Source: Ryuthela nishihirai
Taxonomy: Eukaryota > Arthropoda > Arachnida > Araneae > Heptathelidae
Assembly: GCA_038380435.1 (NCBI GenBank)
Contig: JAWZYU010000019.1
Coordinates: forward strand, 28,297,801 to 28,361,800
Reading direction: 5' to 3'
Length of the DNA: 64,000 bases
This document shows, one piece after another, positions 20,762 to 31,761 of this stretch. Under the pieces are notes generated by a model. The model was not told the origin of the DNA. It worked only from the letters and a program-made list of their open reading frames with translations, and searched no databases. The translations under genes and the position numbers were made by a program. The stretch's first letter is position 1. Each line of letters begins with the position of its first letter.

Positions 20762-22710
20762 AGCAAAGGATGAATTCAGATTCTGTTTATTAAAGAACTT
20801 TCGTCTAAGAAACTGAGAATCAGTGTCTGAATTTTAAATCTATTGCTTTTACTGTAGCTTCTGCAGAGAAGAGATTTCGTTGTCAAATCTTCATCAATAA
20901 TCTTCTTCATCTTTTCCTTCAGAATTTGTCGTTGAAATTGATAGAGTGGACAATGTAGAAATATATGAGGAATATTTTCTGGAGTTTTACAGATGACACA
21001 AAGTGGAGAGGTTTTTTTTATTAATTTTGAAGAGCTTTTCATTTAAAGCACAGTGATCAAGGTTAATCCTGAAAAGAGCTGTTTCTTGTCTTCTGCTCAG
21101 ATGAGATGTTTGAAGTTGGGGTGGGGGACTATCAAAGATGCTGCGATAGAATATGCCAACATTTTTCCGACTATTTTGAAGAAGTTTAATCCATTCAGAG
21201 TGAATTATTTTATTTTCTCTAATGCAGAAATCTTTGTATGTTATGATATTATATATGCTTGCAAGGTTTTCTGTAAGCTCTCTCTAGCAGTTTTGTCTGC
21301 CTCTTCGTTTCCATGGATTCCTATATGTCTAGGAATCCACTGGAACATAATTTGGCTTTTATTTTCTTCAACATGTTTATTGCATTGCCATAATATTTCT
21401 GAAATTAATGAACAGTTAGAGGTAGAAAGTGGATCAGCTAGAAGAGCTTGGAGTGAAGACCTGCTTTCTGAAAGAATCAGAATTTTTTCTGAATGAAAAA
21501 TGAATGCCCATTAAAGTGCCTTAAGGATAGCCCAAAGTTCGCCATTCATAATAGACGTTGGATTAGACAATGAAAATCCTTCTTTAATACTGAGAACAGG
21601 AATGAAGAAAGCACACTTCTAGAACCATCAGTAAAGATGTGGCAAAAACCAGCAAATCTCCCACCAATATACTGCATGGTAAGAGCCCATAGTTCCTCAG
21701 ATGGGTAGTGATGTTTCGAAATCACGTCAGGGATGTAAGGTAAAATATCTGGCCTAGAGATATTCCAAATGGGAAAATCGGGTATGCTGTGTCCTGCAAT
21801 ATTTCTGTTAATCAAATTTAAAAGGAAAATATTATTTTTGATACTTCTAAAATGCTCGATCTTTTGCAGTTCAAAATTTTATCTAAGATTAGATTTTTAT
21901 TGGTCTTGGTTTTCATTCTTGCTACACTTTTAAAAACAATGGAATTTCTTCTAACGCTGAGTGGAGGTATGGCAGCTTCAGCAAGTGATGGAAGAGTTGG
22001 AGATCCAGGAAGTAATCCGAGGCAACATCTAATAGCTTTATTTTGACAGGTTTCGAGCTTTTTGCACAAAGAATCGGAAGCATTAAGGTAAAGCTGGCTA
22101 CCTTACTCGAGAATCGGGCGTATTAAAACTTTGTAGAAAATAAGGAGAGTTTTAGATTTAGCTCCCCATGATGTACCAGTTAGATATCTCAACATATTCA
22201 ATCTGCTATTAACTTTTTGACAGACTAGATTAATTTGAGGTTTCCAAATTAAATGATGGTCAAGATGAACACCAAGGAATTTGTGTTGTTTAACAACTTC
22301 AATAGGCTCATTGTTAATTTGCAGTCTTAATGGGCTTAGATTGTGGTCTGCAAATAATTAAACACTTAGTTTTATCTTGTGAAACTGAAAATCCCCATTC
22401 ATCTAAAAACTTATGGACTTGATTGACTACTATTTGTAGATTCTTTTGAAGGATGTCAGGATCTCTGCCAGTAACCCAAACTGCCAAATCATCAGCAAAT
22501 ATTGAATTATTTTTTGTTAATATTTAATATTTTTGTTTAAGCACTTAGGTAGGTCCTGAAGCATGATGTTGAAAAGCACAGGGCTGAGAACGCTGACAAC
22601 GCCCTCTGACAACGCCTCAACGAACGCTGAGAACGCCCTCAGAAACAGGTATAAGAGCTGAACGAAATTTAGAAATAAAATGTATAGAAATGGAATTTGA
22701 AACATTAGTG
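20762..22710 (-). pseudogene. Jockey/I-type LINE, 3' part with RT and RNase H, decayed
   Basis: Minus strand, in order: SPVLFNIMLQDLP (22590-22550) and FADDLAVWVTGRDPDILQKN (about 22500-22440), the RT catalytic box; KHKFLGVHLDHHLIWKPQI (about 22290-22230); CQNKAIRCCLGLLPGSPTLP (22045-21985); FTDGSRS (about 21640), the first RNase H Asp; WIPRHIGIHGNEEADKTAR (about 21340-21290); and a C-terminal CxxC..HIFLHC knuckle (20990-20940). Such enzymes copy LINE RNA at a nicked target; RNase H removes template RNA. The copy lacks the endonuclease and N-terminal RT (5' truncated near 22710), has many stops and frameshifts, and the S-D-S RNase H motif reads S-E-S. The exact clade is uncertain. Confidence 0.85.
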
Positions 22711-23127
22711 GTAGTTTCTAAGAAATATTTCGCCGAGAGCAATAATGTACCCACATTTCTGAGAGAGGTATGGGAAATGCAACTTTTCCGTTTTAAGAAT
22801 TAAAATATGAATACTTTTATGTTGTATAATTACTAATTAAATACTATTTTCATTTTTCCCATCATTCGCTAGCTCAAATTAAAACTTTTAAGGAATGAAA
22901 CAGTAGGTAAAGGAAAAACTTCATTCTCTTTGAAACGAGATTCTCATATGCGCCAGAGGCGATATGCGTTCTTCTAGTTCTATTTACATTCATCCACATA
23001 TAAACACATTATGGGAATATGCTTAATTCTGTGGCCATAGCTGTGTTTAACGATTCGCTGAATGAAATATTTATTATTCGATGGCTTAATCCACTTACTC
23101 TATTTTCGCAATGATACACTAATGATG
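22711..23127. other. No gene; R1-associated terminal motif
   Basis: CTTCATTCTCTTTGAAACGAGA at 22919 followed by GAGGCGATATGC matches 812-866, a terminal piece of a dispersed repeat. The rest is AT-rich. Confidence 0.45.
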
Positions 23128-23735
23128 TATCGGACCGAAAGCCGTGGCCTCGTGTGCAGGAGAGCCATACCCTACACACGTTTAAGAATTAGCTGTATGG
23201 CCTTGACAAGAGGCAACAATCTGTCTCCTAACAGCTGTCCAGTTGGGTTGGGTTGTTTTACCTCTGAGATGCACTTTTTTTGCACACAATGGGCTAAATT
23301 GGCAGGTCACAAGGACCCCAATGGCTCAGAGAAGGTTTTGGGGAGGGGACCCATTGAACAGCTCTTGAAAGACAGATGGTTGCCTCCCGTCAAGGCCATC
23401 CAGCGTGTTCTTTAACGTGCACAGGGTATGGTTATCCCGCATACGGGGCCACGGCTTAACGTCCCATCCGACGGACGATTGCCTTTTCAAGCCCATTGGT
23501 GTCGCTATTGACCGTGGGCAGAATGGGGAGTTTTGCGGAGATATATCTCAACTCTGGCCCAGATGGGACTCGAACCTGGAAACTGCAGGTTACGAGTCTG
23601 GAGCGTTACCGATTGAGCCAGCCCGCCCCTAGCTGTCCAGTGGGTTTCCTTCTCCCAACCTTCTCTGAGCTCTTGCGGTCTTTGTAACTGGCTATTTAGC
23701 CCATTATGTGCAAAAAAATGCCATAACAACCCAAA
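23128..23735 (+). mobile_element. SINE-1, older copy split by another SINE-1
   Basis: Left half 23128-23243 (GCCGTGGCC..CAGCTGTCCAGT) and right half 23631-23735 (CAGTGGGTTTCC..ACAACCC) rejoin in register when the insert at 23244-23630 is removed. The head is missing. Confidence 0.88.
23244..23630 (-). mobile_element. SINE-1 nested in an older SINE-1
   Basis: Flanked by an 11-bp duplication AGCTGTCCAGT (23233-23243 and 23631-23641) that is itself SINE sequence. Carries old-type states (CACAATGG, CACAAGG, CTGCAG), so the older subfamily was still inserting when this locus already held a SINE. Confidence 0.95.
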
Positions 23736-23804
23736 TCATTCACTAATGAGGTGGGAATCTGTCCTTTTTCATGCAGAAATCACTTGATAAACCTCAGAAC
23801 TTGG

Positions 23805-24005
23805 GGAGAAGAACACTGAGCCGAGCTTAACGTCACAGCTGATGGACGATGGCCTTTACAAGCCCCATGCTGTTATTTATCTCACAGAGTCAAAACTGGA
23901 GTAAGCGGAGAAAAGTTTTCAACTTGCACATACAGTTGAGACAAGAACCAGGGTATTGCATATTATGAGCCTGTTGCGCTACGGATTAGACCAATCACTG
24001 CCCCA
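23805..24005 (-). mobile_element. SINE-1 head half, very diverged
   Basis: Reads GCTTAACGTC..GGACGATGGCCTTT.CAAGCCC, then the linker and a decayed head (TATTATGAGCCTG..GCGCTAC). The B box is damaged. It abuts the DNA transposon starting at 24021. Confidence 0.75.
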
Positions 24006-24020
24006 GTTTCAGGTGACATA

Positions 24021-25538
24021 CAGGGTGGTTATAAAATAACTTTCTTTCTTCCGGGGTATCTGGAGAGGTGACGAACAGAGATACTGCCACGAAAATTGGT
24101 AGGTAGATTAATATGAATATTCGGAAGCGATTTAGTGGAAGAAAAAAAAATCGTTCTAAATGTCGCCACCACGGGAAAATCGGGTCCTGCAAGCGCAAGA
24201 AAGAAAGGCATTATTGGTGCGAAAACAACGTTTATTTGTTTCACGCACGTCTATTACAGAAACGTCTATTACAGAAATTGCTCAATATGCTCTTCATCAT
24301 TTCAGAGAATGTGCTGGAAGCAAAGAAATGCATGAGGCCACGGTTGCTTGGAGCATGTCGCTGCAGATGTTGGTAACTTCCTGTGTAATGCTGGCTTTCA
24401 GATCAGTAAGTGACCACATGGCGCCACGATACCTGGTCCTTGAGATATTTCCAGAGCCAGAAATCACAAGGATTCAGTTCTGGTGAATATGGTGGCCAGG
24501 CCTGAGAAAAGTCTGGAGAAACTAAGCACTCTTCACCAAACGTTGCAGCATAGCAGCAACTGCTTTACCTGCCAACTAATGTGGGGGGTGCACCATCTTG
24601 CATGAGCATTGTTGAACATTTCCGTTCCTGGAGGGCGGGAATCACGTGAGGCTAGTTACGTGTACCTCAATGAAGAACGGCTCAATAATGAAGTCTGTAC
24701 TGAAGCCACAGCACACATTCAGTTTTACGATTGCTGTAAAGGCCATTTATGCACAGCAGATGGAGGTGACGCCCTCCATGTGCAATTGTTCTGCGTACTG
24801 GCAACACCAGTAAGGGTGAAGGGTACCTTGTCAGCCTACAAGGATCATCCACTGCTACGTGTTGGCCACTTCCATCTGTGTCAGAAACTGGAGAGCGAAG
24901 TCAGTGTGATGTTGCAAGTCGTATGGTCGCAGTTTCTGCACCATATGGATCTTGTATGGGTACCATCGGACAATATGCGTAGCACTTCATAGACGGTCCA
25001 AGTGTTGTGACAACATTCTGCCACTCCCGACTAACCATATGTCACTTCCGGCATGGGCTGTCATGGCAGCCGTCACCTCAACCACTACGTCTTCTGCAAT
25101 GGGCGGTCATCCTCTTCCTGGTGCCACTCCCAAATCAGCGGTTGCATCAAACTTCTTCACCATCTTATTTAATCCCATTGACGCCGGGGTCCTCTCTGAA
25201 GATTTTTCGTATGCCTATACTCTCACAAGGCAATAATTCCGTTGCTCTGATTCTGATAGAATAACTTGATAAACAGCCCATATTCCTTCTTCGTGAGAGC
25301 CATATGGTTTGCAGTGATGACATTCCAATTTTATACGACGTCTTTTACGTCGAAAACGTGTTATTATGCAAACGAAAGCAACTAGCATACTTGAAGCGCC
25401 GGTTTTTACCCTTGTGGCGACAGTTGAAATTTTTTCTTTTCTTTTTTCTTAAGCTACCTATAATTTTTTCTGGAGCTGTCTCCGTTCATCACCGCATCAG
25501 GAAATCTGGAACAGGGTAGCTTTTTTACTACCACCCTA
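24021..25538 (-). mobile_element. DUF4817/mariner-superfamily-type DNA transposon, near full length
   Basis: Imperfect TIRs (CAGGGTGGTTATAAAATAAC at the left; the right end ends ACTACCACCCTA) with TA flanks (24019-24020, 25539-25540). The about 1.5-kb size and the C-terminal AWPPYSPELNPCDFWLWKYLKD signature on the minus strand match the arthropod transposons whose N-terminus carries a DUF4817-like helix-turn-helix. The coding part is broken. Confidence 0.82.
24240..25303 (-). pseudogene. Transposase pseudogene of the element above
   Basis: Starts at ATG 25303-25301 with MALTKKEYGLFIKLFYQNQS, then a helix-turn-helix region ending KKFDATADLGVAPGRG (about 25160-25110). The catalytic end is LMQDGAPPTLVG (about 24600) and AWPPYSPELNPCDFWLWKYL (24510-24440), where the D of QDGAPP and a downstream D/E would be catalytic. 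At least three in-frame stops and several frameshifts occur. Residues after DQV are also damaged. Confidence 0.8.
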
Positions 25539-25665
25539 TATATAAATACAATTATTTTAGTAATTTTTGGTGGCTTAATAATTGAAAATATTTTCCATCT
25601 TTATCCTCAGTTTAACAACTTTGTTACAGGTCGCCCCTAGTTTACAGCCTATATCGAAAGAGAAG

Positions 25666-26057
25666 GGGGAACAGAATGGTTCAGTTGGTAGCGCGCCAGG
25701 GTCATAATCTGCAGTTCCCAGGTTCGAGTGGCACCTGGGCCAGAGTTGAGATATATATTAGCAAAACTCCCTGCCCACGATCAGAGGGTGGCATCGATGT
25801 GCTTGGAAAGACTGCCTGGAAGAACCTTTGGATGGGACGTTAAGCCGTGGTCTCGTGTGTGGGGGAGAGAAAGCCATACCCTGTGCACGTTAAAGAACAC
25901 ACTGAATGGCCTTGAAGGGAGGCTAGCATCTGTATCCCATCAGCAGTCCAGTGGGTCCCCCCAACCTTCTCTGAGCCTTCGGGGTCATTGTAACCTGGCC
26001 ATTTATCCCATTGTGTGCAAAAATGTGCAGCTCAGAGATAAAACCCCCAACCCAACT
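25666..26057 (+). mobile_element. SINE-1, full length, old subfamily
   Basis: 10-bp duplication GAAAGAGAAG (25656-25665 and 26058-26067). Head with TGGTTCAGTTGGTAGCGCGCC and GGTTCGAGTGGC, tail CCCCCAACCCAACT. Carries ATTGTGTGC and CTGCAG (old states). Confidence 0.93.
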
Positions 26058-26153
26058 GAAAGAGAAGTACACTGAACTCTTCGAACAGCTCAGTTATAGA
26101 GAACATATAAACTTACGTTAAAGTTTGACATACAGAGTATTCACTGCAAACTT

Positions 26154-26764
26154 CACTGGTTTCCATAAATTAAAGAAAATCCCTATGTTAAGTAAATGGG
26201 AAGCTATCGTCAAAGCTGTATAACTACTGAAATATTTTTTTTTCGTTTTGAAAAATGTAATTGCAGATAAAGATAAAATAAATCAATATCTCGATTTTCA
26301 ACAATATTCGTTCAGTATTTAATAAGTTATCGAAGTTTGAATATTTAACGATAACAATGCCAGCCACACAAAAATTGACTTTAGAAGTTAATTAAAACTT
26401 AGTAATAAGTATTCGATCAAAGTGCTTAATAAAATAAGTTTGTATTTTAGAACTTTGTGTAAAGAATTCTTTCACTATTCTTCAGTTTTGTATAAGTTTC
26501 TTAACATTGATATTAAATAATAAATAATAAATACCCCCTCAAGCAGCTGCTTGCCATTGCTGTTGTTAAATATTCAAACTTCCTAAACTCATTAAATATT
26601 GAACGAATATTGTTGAAAATCGATATATTGATTTATATGATTGAGATCTTTATCTGAAATCACATTTTTCAAAAGAAAAAACTTATTTTAGAAGTTATAG
26701 TGCTTTGACGTTAGCTTCCCACTAATTTAACATAGGGATTTTTCTTAATTTATGGAAACCAGTG
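26154..26764. mobile_element. R4 foldback element with 215-bp arms
   Basis: Ends CACTGGTTTCCATAAATTAA and its complement finishing GGAAACCAGTG. Arms about 26154-26370 and 26560-26764 are complementary throughout with modest divergence, enclosing about 190 bp of AT-rich DNA. Right flank is TA, left flank TT, compatible with a decayed TA target. No frame. A SINE-2 tail fragment lies inside the centre. Confidence 0.88.
26522..26563 (-). mobile_element. SINE-2 3'-end fragment
   Basis: ATAAATACCCCCTCAAGCAG followed by CTGCTTGCCA is the complement of the SINE-2 3' end; only about 42 bp are present, so it is either an extremely truncated insertion or a captured patch. Confidence 0.7.
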
Positions 26765-27635
26765 TATATATATATATACAGTATATTTTCTCACTAACAG
26801 TGTCAGTGGCATGGGTCCAAAAAAAACCCATGCAGCCATTTTTCATCATTACTGGTTCCAAACTAAGCATGACATCGTATCCGTAGGTAATCCCTCCGTT
26901 CGCTTCAGTGACTGTAACGCCAGGTCATTGCATAGCGCAGATTAATGGAAATGCCTTTAATGTCGTTCGCAGTAGTCTTAGCAGCAGGAAGAGCTGAAAA
27001 GGTATGCAAATTCGAAATTAATTTATGCCGAAACAGAATCGTTTTAAAGTGCTACTGAATAATTCAGCATTTATTCCTCCGGTGATTTTAAAGCTCGTTG
27101 TTCTCAATGTTCGTTCATTTGGAGATTTGAATTCTAGTTCAATGACAGTCTCCATTTCCTGCGTATTATATTCGCATAAATTATCGACATTTGCAAGTTC
27201 TCGCAGGTACAGCTTGTTTAAGTAAACAGATATCTTTAGAACATGTTCCAACTGTTGCCTTTGTTTCCATACATAATAATAAATTGAAAAAAGGAAACTA
27301 CAGGATGATGTTTATTGCGCAAAACGTTCTTATGTATAGGAGTAAATTGTTAATCAGTTCTCTCTTTATTAATCCTTCGTGATTTGCAATCGTTGAACTT
27401 AAGGTGTAGCTCTCTGACGTTGATTACTTAGAAGGCAAACACTTGAAAAATTAACTTGAAAAATAAGCAAAATTTGATTAATATCGTTAGAGATGTTTTA
27501 TAAAATTGCTCTGTGCAAAGTACCTTTATGTAATGTGTCACAAGGTTTTTATTTTCAGGGTCATTATTTCGGATGGATATAAGCGTAAATATAAAACGAT
27601 AACTTAATAGCTCGAATTGTTTAGTCTATAGAAGC
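26765..27635. other. No gene supported; one protein-like short frame
   Basis: A minus-strand frame at 27018-27251 (77 codons) has balanced, non-repetitive residues (LRELANVDNLCEYNTQEMET) but matches nothing I recognise. A (TA)n run lies at 26765-26780. Confidence 0.3.
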
Positions 27636-27834
27636 CCCGAAGGGAATCTAAAGCGCACTCTGTCCTATGGGACGTAAAGCCGTGGCGCGTGTGGAGGTGA
27701 GTCATACTCGTTGCATGTTGGAGAACATGCTGAATGGTTTTGAGGTGAGACTTTAATCTCCAGAAAGCTATCCAGTGAGCCTCCTTTGTTACCCAACTCT
27801 GATCCCTTGGGGTCCTCGTAACCTGACCATTCCC
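27636..27834 (+). mobile_element. SINE-1 fragment, old, interrupted
   Basis: Body from GCGCACTCTGTCC..ATGGGACGTAAAGCCG to CTGACCATTCCC. It lacks the head, and its tail was displaced by the next SINE, which begins at 27847. Confidence 0.75.
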
Positions 27835-27846
27835 CCCTCTAGCCCG

Positions 27847-28237
27847 GAGGCGGTGGTGGCTCAGTCCAGGGGTAGCACGCCAAGCTCGTAATCTGCAGTT
27901 CCCAGGTTCGAGTCCCAGCTGGGTCAGCGTTGAGATTTATCTCCGCAAAATTCCCCGCCCTGCCTACGGTCAGTAGGGGACACCGATGGGCTTGGAAAGG
28001 CCGTCGTCCGTCGGATCGGACGTTAAATTGTCGCCATGTGTGCGGGAGATTCATATCCTGTTAACGTTAAATAACACTCTGGATGGCCTTGACGGGAGGC
28101 TACCATCTGTCTCCCGACAGCTGTTCCAGTGGGTCCCATCCCACAACCTTCTCTGAGCCTTCGGGTTCCATGTGATCTGGCCATTTAGCCCATGGTGTGC
28201 AAAAAAGTGTCGTTCAGAGGTAAAACACCCCAACCAA
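27847..28237 (+). mobile_element. SINE-1, full length, nested
   Basis: 12-bp duplication CCCTCTAGCCCG (27835-27846 and 28238-28249). Head GGTGGTGGCTCAGTCC..GGTTCGAGTCCC. Young states in the 3' half (CATGGTGTGC, CCATGTGA), older CTGCAG in the head, so a mosaic or intermediate. Confidence 0.94.
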
Positions 28238-28249
28238 CCCTCTAGCCCG

Positions 28250-28639
28250 AAGAAAACTGAAACTGCCCCTCAGATGCAAAAATAACACAACTCGGTCAGC
28301 TAGAAATTTGCAATGACTTTTCAACCTTTTTAAAGGCATAATATACTCCTCTGAAACTTATTCCTAATCGGGATACTGAAGATAATATTTTTATGATCAC
28401 CGTATATTCTCCACACTTCGCATTAGGGAATAAGAGCACACTTGAGATTTAGAGCTTCAATTGCATTTCATCTGAGCAATCGATTTTGATACACAATGTT
28501 GAGAAATAAATAAAGTAGGAATATTTGCAAAGTATGATCAAGAAACCGTTAGACGTTCTCCTGAGCAGTTGATTCGAGCAAATGGGTAATTATGCAAATT
28601 GTTCTGTGAAGCGAACAAGAATGAACCTCTTAAATTATT
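28250..28639. other. No feature recognised
   Basis: Nothing beyond A/T-rich composition. Confidence 0.4.
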
Positions 28640-28915
28640 GTGCGGACAATGCAATTACAATAGAATTAATTATTAAATAATTAGAAAACTAATTTAATTA
28701 ATTTTTATATTTTAAAATTCAATTGTTAGTTATTAATTTTCAAAAATTTGATTTCAGTTTGAAATATTCATAAATATTTTAATATAGTTGAAATGAATAT
28801 ATTATTTTATTTCATATAGTTTAAAATAGATTTCAGTCAAATTTTAGACAAATTAAATCGCTTTAAATAATTTGCATATTAAATTTTTCCACCCTTTGTT
28901 CAACTAAAAAATCTT
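28640..28915 (+). repeat. R3 dispersed AT-rich repeat
   Basis: Contains the R3 series TATTAATTTTCAAAAATTTG, AAATATTCATAAATATTTTA, TTAGACAAATTAAATCGCTT and TTTTTCCACCCTTTGTTCAA in the same order as other copies. Start not clear. Confidence 0.65.
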
Positions 28916-29109
28916 AATGAATATTTTTTTGATTATATAATTTTCATAAAAAGCAAAAAAAAAAACAACGAAAACGATAATAGTCAGATACAGAACTGCA
29001 AAGCAGGATGTCCACACATTTTGAAAGTTAAGGGGAAAATGAGAATTACGGCCGGCTGCTAAAGGTGGTGATACTGGTACTCAGTCGTCCATGTTATGCT
29101 AACTAGTTG

Positions 29110-29490
29110 TGTTGGTTTTCTTTACCCTCTGAGCGGCACTTTTTTGCGCGCAATGGACTAAATGACAATGTCACAAGGACCCCGAGTGCTCAAAGAAGGT
29201 TGAGGAAGCGAACCCACTAGACATCTGTTAGAAGACAGACGGTAGCCTCCTGTCAAGGCCATCCAGCGTGTTCTTTAACATGCACAGAATATGGCTCTCC
29301 CGCACTTGTGACCACGGCTTAACGTCCCATTCGACGGAAGCGGCCTTTTCATGCCCATCGGTATCTCCTAATGATTGAGGGCACGGTGGAGAGTTTTGCG
29401 GAGATAAATCTCAACGCTGGCCCAGTGGGACTCGAACCTGGGAACTGCAGATTATGAGCCTGACGCGCTCCAACTGTGCCATCCCCACCT
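29110..29490 (-). mobile_element. SINE-1, old subfamily
   Basis: Tail TTGGTTTTCTTTACC at the left; head ends at GCCATCCCCACCTCC. States GCAATGG, CACAAGG and CTGCAG. The B box reads GGTTCGAGTCCCA. No clear target duplication. Confidence 0.88.
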
Positions 29491-29782
29491 CCTATATGCC
29501 ATCTGGTTATTCCGTGGATGCACCAAGGTGGCCTTGACATGACATCGTTCACACTACATTTAGCATAAATTACAGTTTTCCAGGTGTAAGTTTCACTTAG
29601 GATAAAATTATTTCCATTTACGATAGGTGATTAAGTAAATTCCAATAGTAATAATTGATTACTATCTATGCAATGCAGAAGATTTTCATTTATCTTTTAA
29701 AGCAAATATGTTGCATTTCTCTCTCTCTCCCCCCGTGAAGTTCAGAGTGCTAATCATCTCTACCGAATGTAAACGCCTTGAC

Positions 29783-30111
29783 CAGGCGTGTCCAACCTTT
29801 TGACTTCCCTGGGCCACATTGACTGAAGATTTGACTTCCCTGGACCACATTGAGTGAAGATGAATTGTTTGGGGCCGCACATAAAATATATAATATAGTT
29901 AATGTATATGAGTAATAAGACTTCATTTATTTTCTAATGTTTTTTATTATAAAATTTAAAAAGGAGCAACATAAAACTAGTGGGATATCAAAAACTCGCT
30001 GAAAATCACATAATCATGTTGAAAGCTTATGCCGTAAACACGTAAACTTTATGATTTTGTTTGCCGCATTAGTAGTCCAGGGCTGTCCAGGGCCGCGGTC
30101 GCACACGCCTG
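29783..30111. mobile_element. hAT-type non-autonomous element, 329 bp
   Basis: Ends CAGGCGTGTCCAACC and GTCGCACACGCCTG form short TIRs. Flanks 29775-29782 and 30112-30119 match at 6 of 8 bases (GCCTTGAC/CTCTTGAC). The interior CTTCCCTGGGCCACATTGA occurs twice (about 29803 and 29836) and the right end is GGGCCGCGGTCGC, a layout I recall from widespread animal hAT-derived repeats. Non-coding. Confidence 0.72.
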
Positions 30112-30119
30112 CTCTTGAC

Positions 30120-30880
30120 CATCACATTCTACCGACAAAATTTTCAATTTCTATACTCCGTTCCAGATAAAGAATGGAGCGGTAAATCTGAAGATCAAAG
30201 AAAGCAATCAACCATTGAAAAAAGGGCAAACCCACCTGACTTCTTGCAAGAAAAACTCACAGATACAATTCCGCCGCAGCAAATAGTTCCACACCTTATG
30301 CGAGAAATAAGAACTTTTTTCTAATGTACTCGCACGTTATTAATATGCATACTTTATGGAATGAGCAACTTAAAATGCTGTTTATAATTCGGGATATTGT
30401 AAATTACAATGAAGCATAATTTGTTTTACTCCGGTATATTAGGGACTAGAAGAAGTGCTTAATATTGCTCAGGGCGTTGCTGACGTCAGCGCTCTCTCAT
30501 AGCCTGTGGCTTCGTCTCTGCGCAAATTAGCGAAAGGGTGTTATTTCCGTCCAGACAGGTTTTGGTTCCTTATAATTCCCGAGATACTTGATCGAATGAT
30601 CCCTAATTTCATACGCGGGTTCCCCCTTTGCGACCCCATGTTGGGTGAAAATATCAGGTTCCTACCTGCAATGGATCGTCGTAATGTAATAATATCTTTG
30701 GGAATGTGAGTGACTTGGCAACGGTTGGTCGCTTTCTCGATCAGAATTTGAGAATGAGAAGCTATGAATGGAAAACGGAATAGAAAGGCGTCTTATTCTA
30801 AATAGTGATTTCTAACCACTTATTCAATATATCGAGTTTGAATTTGCACTCAATATTCTTATACTACTCCTAATTTTCTG
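30120..30880. other. No gene; CRE-like palindrome
   Basis: GCTGACGTCAGC at 30479-30490 is a perfect 12-bp palindrome containing the cAMP-response-element core. The surrounding 30440-30780 is unlike the repeat families here and may be unique DNA. Short frames have no motif. Confidence 0.35.
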
Positions 30881-31267
30881 GAGGCGAGGGTGGCTCAGTC
30901 GGTAGCACGCCAGGCTTGTAATCTGCTGTTTTCAGCTTCGAGTCCCAGTAGACCAGCGTTGAGATTAATCTCCGCAAAATTCCAAAACGGTTAAAATTTT
31001 GCCCACGGTCAGTAGGGTACACCGATGGGCTTCGAAAGCCGCTGTCTGTCGGATGGGACTAAAGCCGTGACCCCGAGTGCGGCAAAGCCATACCCTCTGC
31101 ACGTTAAAGAACACTCTGGGCTTGGCGGGAGGCTACCATCTGTCTCTCAACAGCTGTTCAATGGGTCTCCTCCCCCAACCTTTTATGAGCCTTCGGGTCC
31201 TTGTGACCTGACCTTTTAGTCCATTGTGTGCAAAAAAAGTGTCACCGAGAGGTAAACCAACCCAACC
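30881..31267 (+). mobile_element. SINE-1, full length
   Basis: 10-bp duplication TAATTTTCTG/TAATGTTCTG (30871-30880 and 31268-31277). Head GGGTGGCTCAGTCGGTAGC; B box decayed to GCTTCGAGTCCC. A 13-bp insertion lies in the linker near 30985. Confidence 0.92.
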
Positions 31268-31368
31268 TAATGTTCTGTCAAAATCCCAGGTTCTTATCCC
31301 CTTTATGTGAAGAGTTTTGGTGACCACGAACATATGTAAAACACTTGCCTTAGAAACTCCCTAACGAA

Positions 31369-31752
31369 TGGGGCGGGAGTGTCTCAGTCGGTAGCGCGCC
31401 AGGCTCGTAATCTGTAGTTCCCAGGTTCGAGTCCCAGCTGCGTCAGCGTTGAGATTTCTCTCCGCAAAACTCCCCGCCTTGCCCACGGTCAGTAGGGGAC
31501 ACCGATGGGCTTGGAAAGGCCGCCGTCCGTCGGATGGGACGTTAAGCCGTTGCTCCGTGTGCGGGAGAGCTATACCCTGTGCACGTTAAAGAATACACTG
31601 GATGGCCTTGACGGGAGGCTACCATCTGTCTCCCAACAGCTGTTTCAGTGGATCTCCTCCCCCAACTTTCTATGAGCCTTCGGGTCCTTGTAACCTGGCC
31701 ATTTAACCCATGGTGTGCAGTAAGTGCCGCTCAGAGGTAAAACAACCCAACC
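31369..31752 (+). mobile_element. SINE-1, full length, young-like
   Basis: 9-bp duplication CCTAACGAA/CCTTACGAA (31360-31368 and 31753-31761). Only about 100 bp after the previous copy and in the same orientation, but separate flanks prove an independent insertion. Carries CTGTAG and CATGGTGTGC. Confidence 0.94.
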
Positions 31753-31761
31753 CTTACGAAC

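Noticed and set aside
21053..21496. Plus-strand 147-codon frame
   Set aside because: Antisense of the RNase H region of the minus-strand LINE; motifs are only on the other strand.
27018..27251. Minus-strand 77-codon frame as a host exon
   Set aside because: Composition is protein-like, but there is no recognisable motif and no convincing acceptor or donor site.
27880..27920. Functional tRNA-Met gene suggested by A and B boxes
   Set aside because: Anticodon reads CGT, acceptor stems do not pair, and the block is the SINE-1 head with target duplications outside the whole element.
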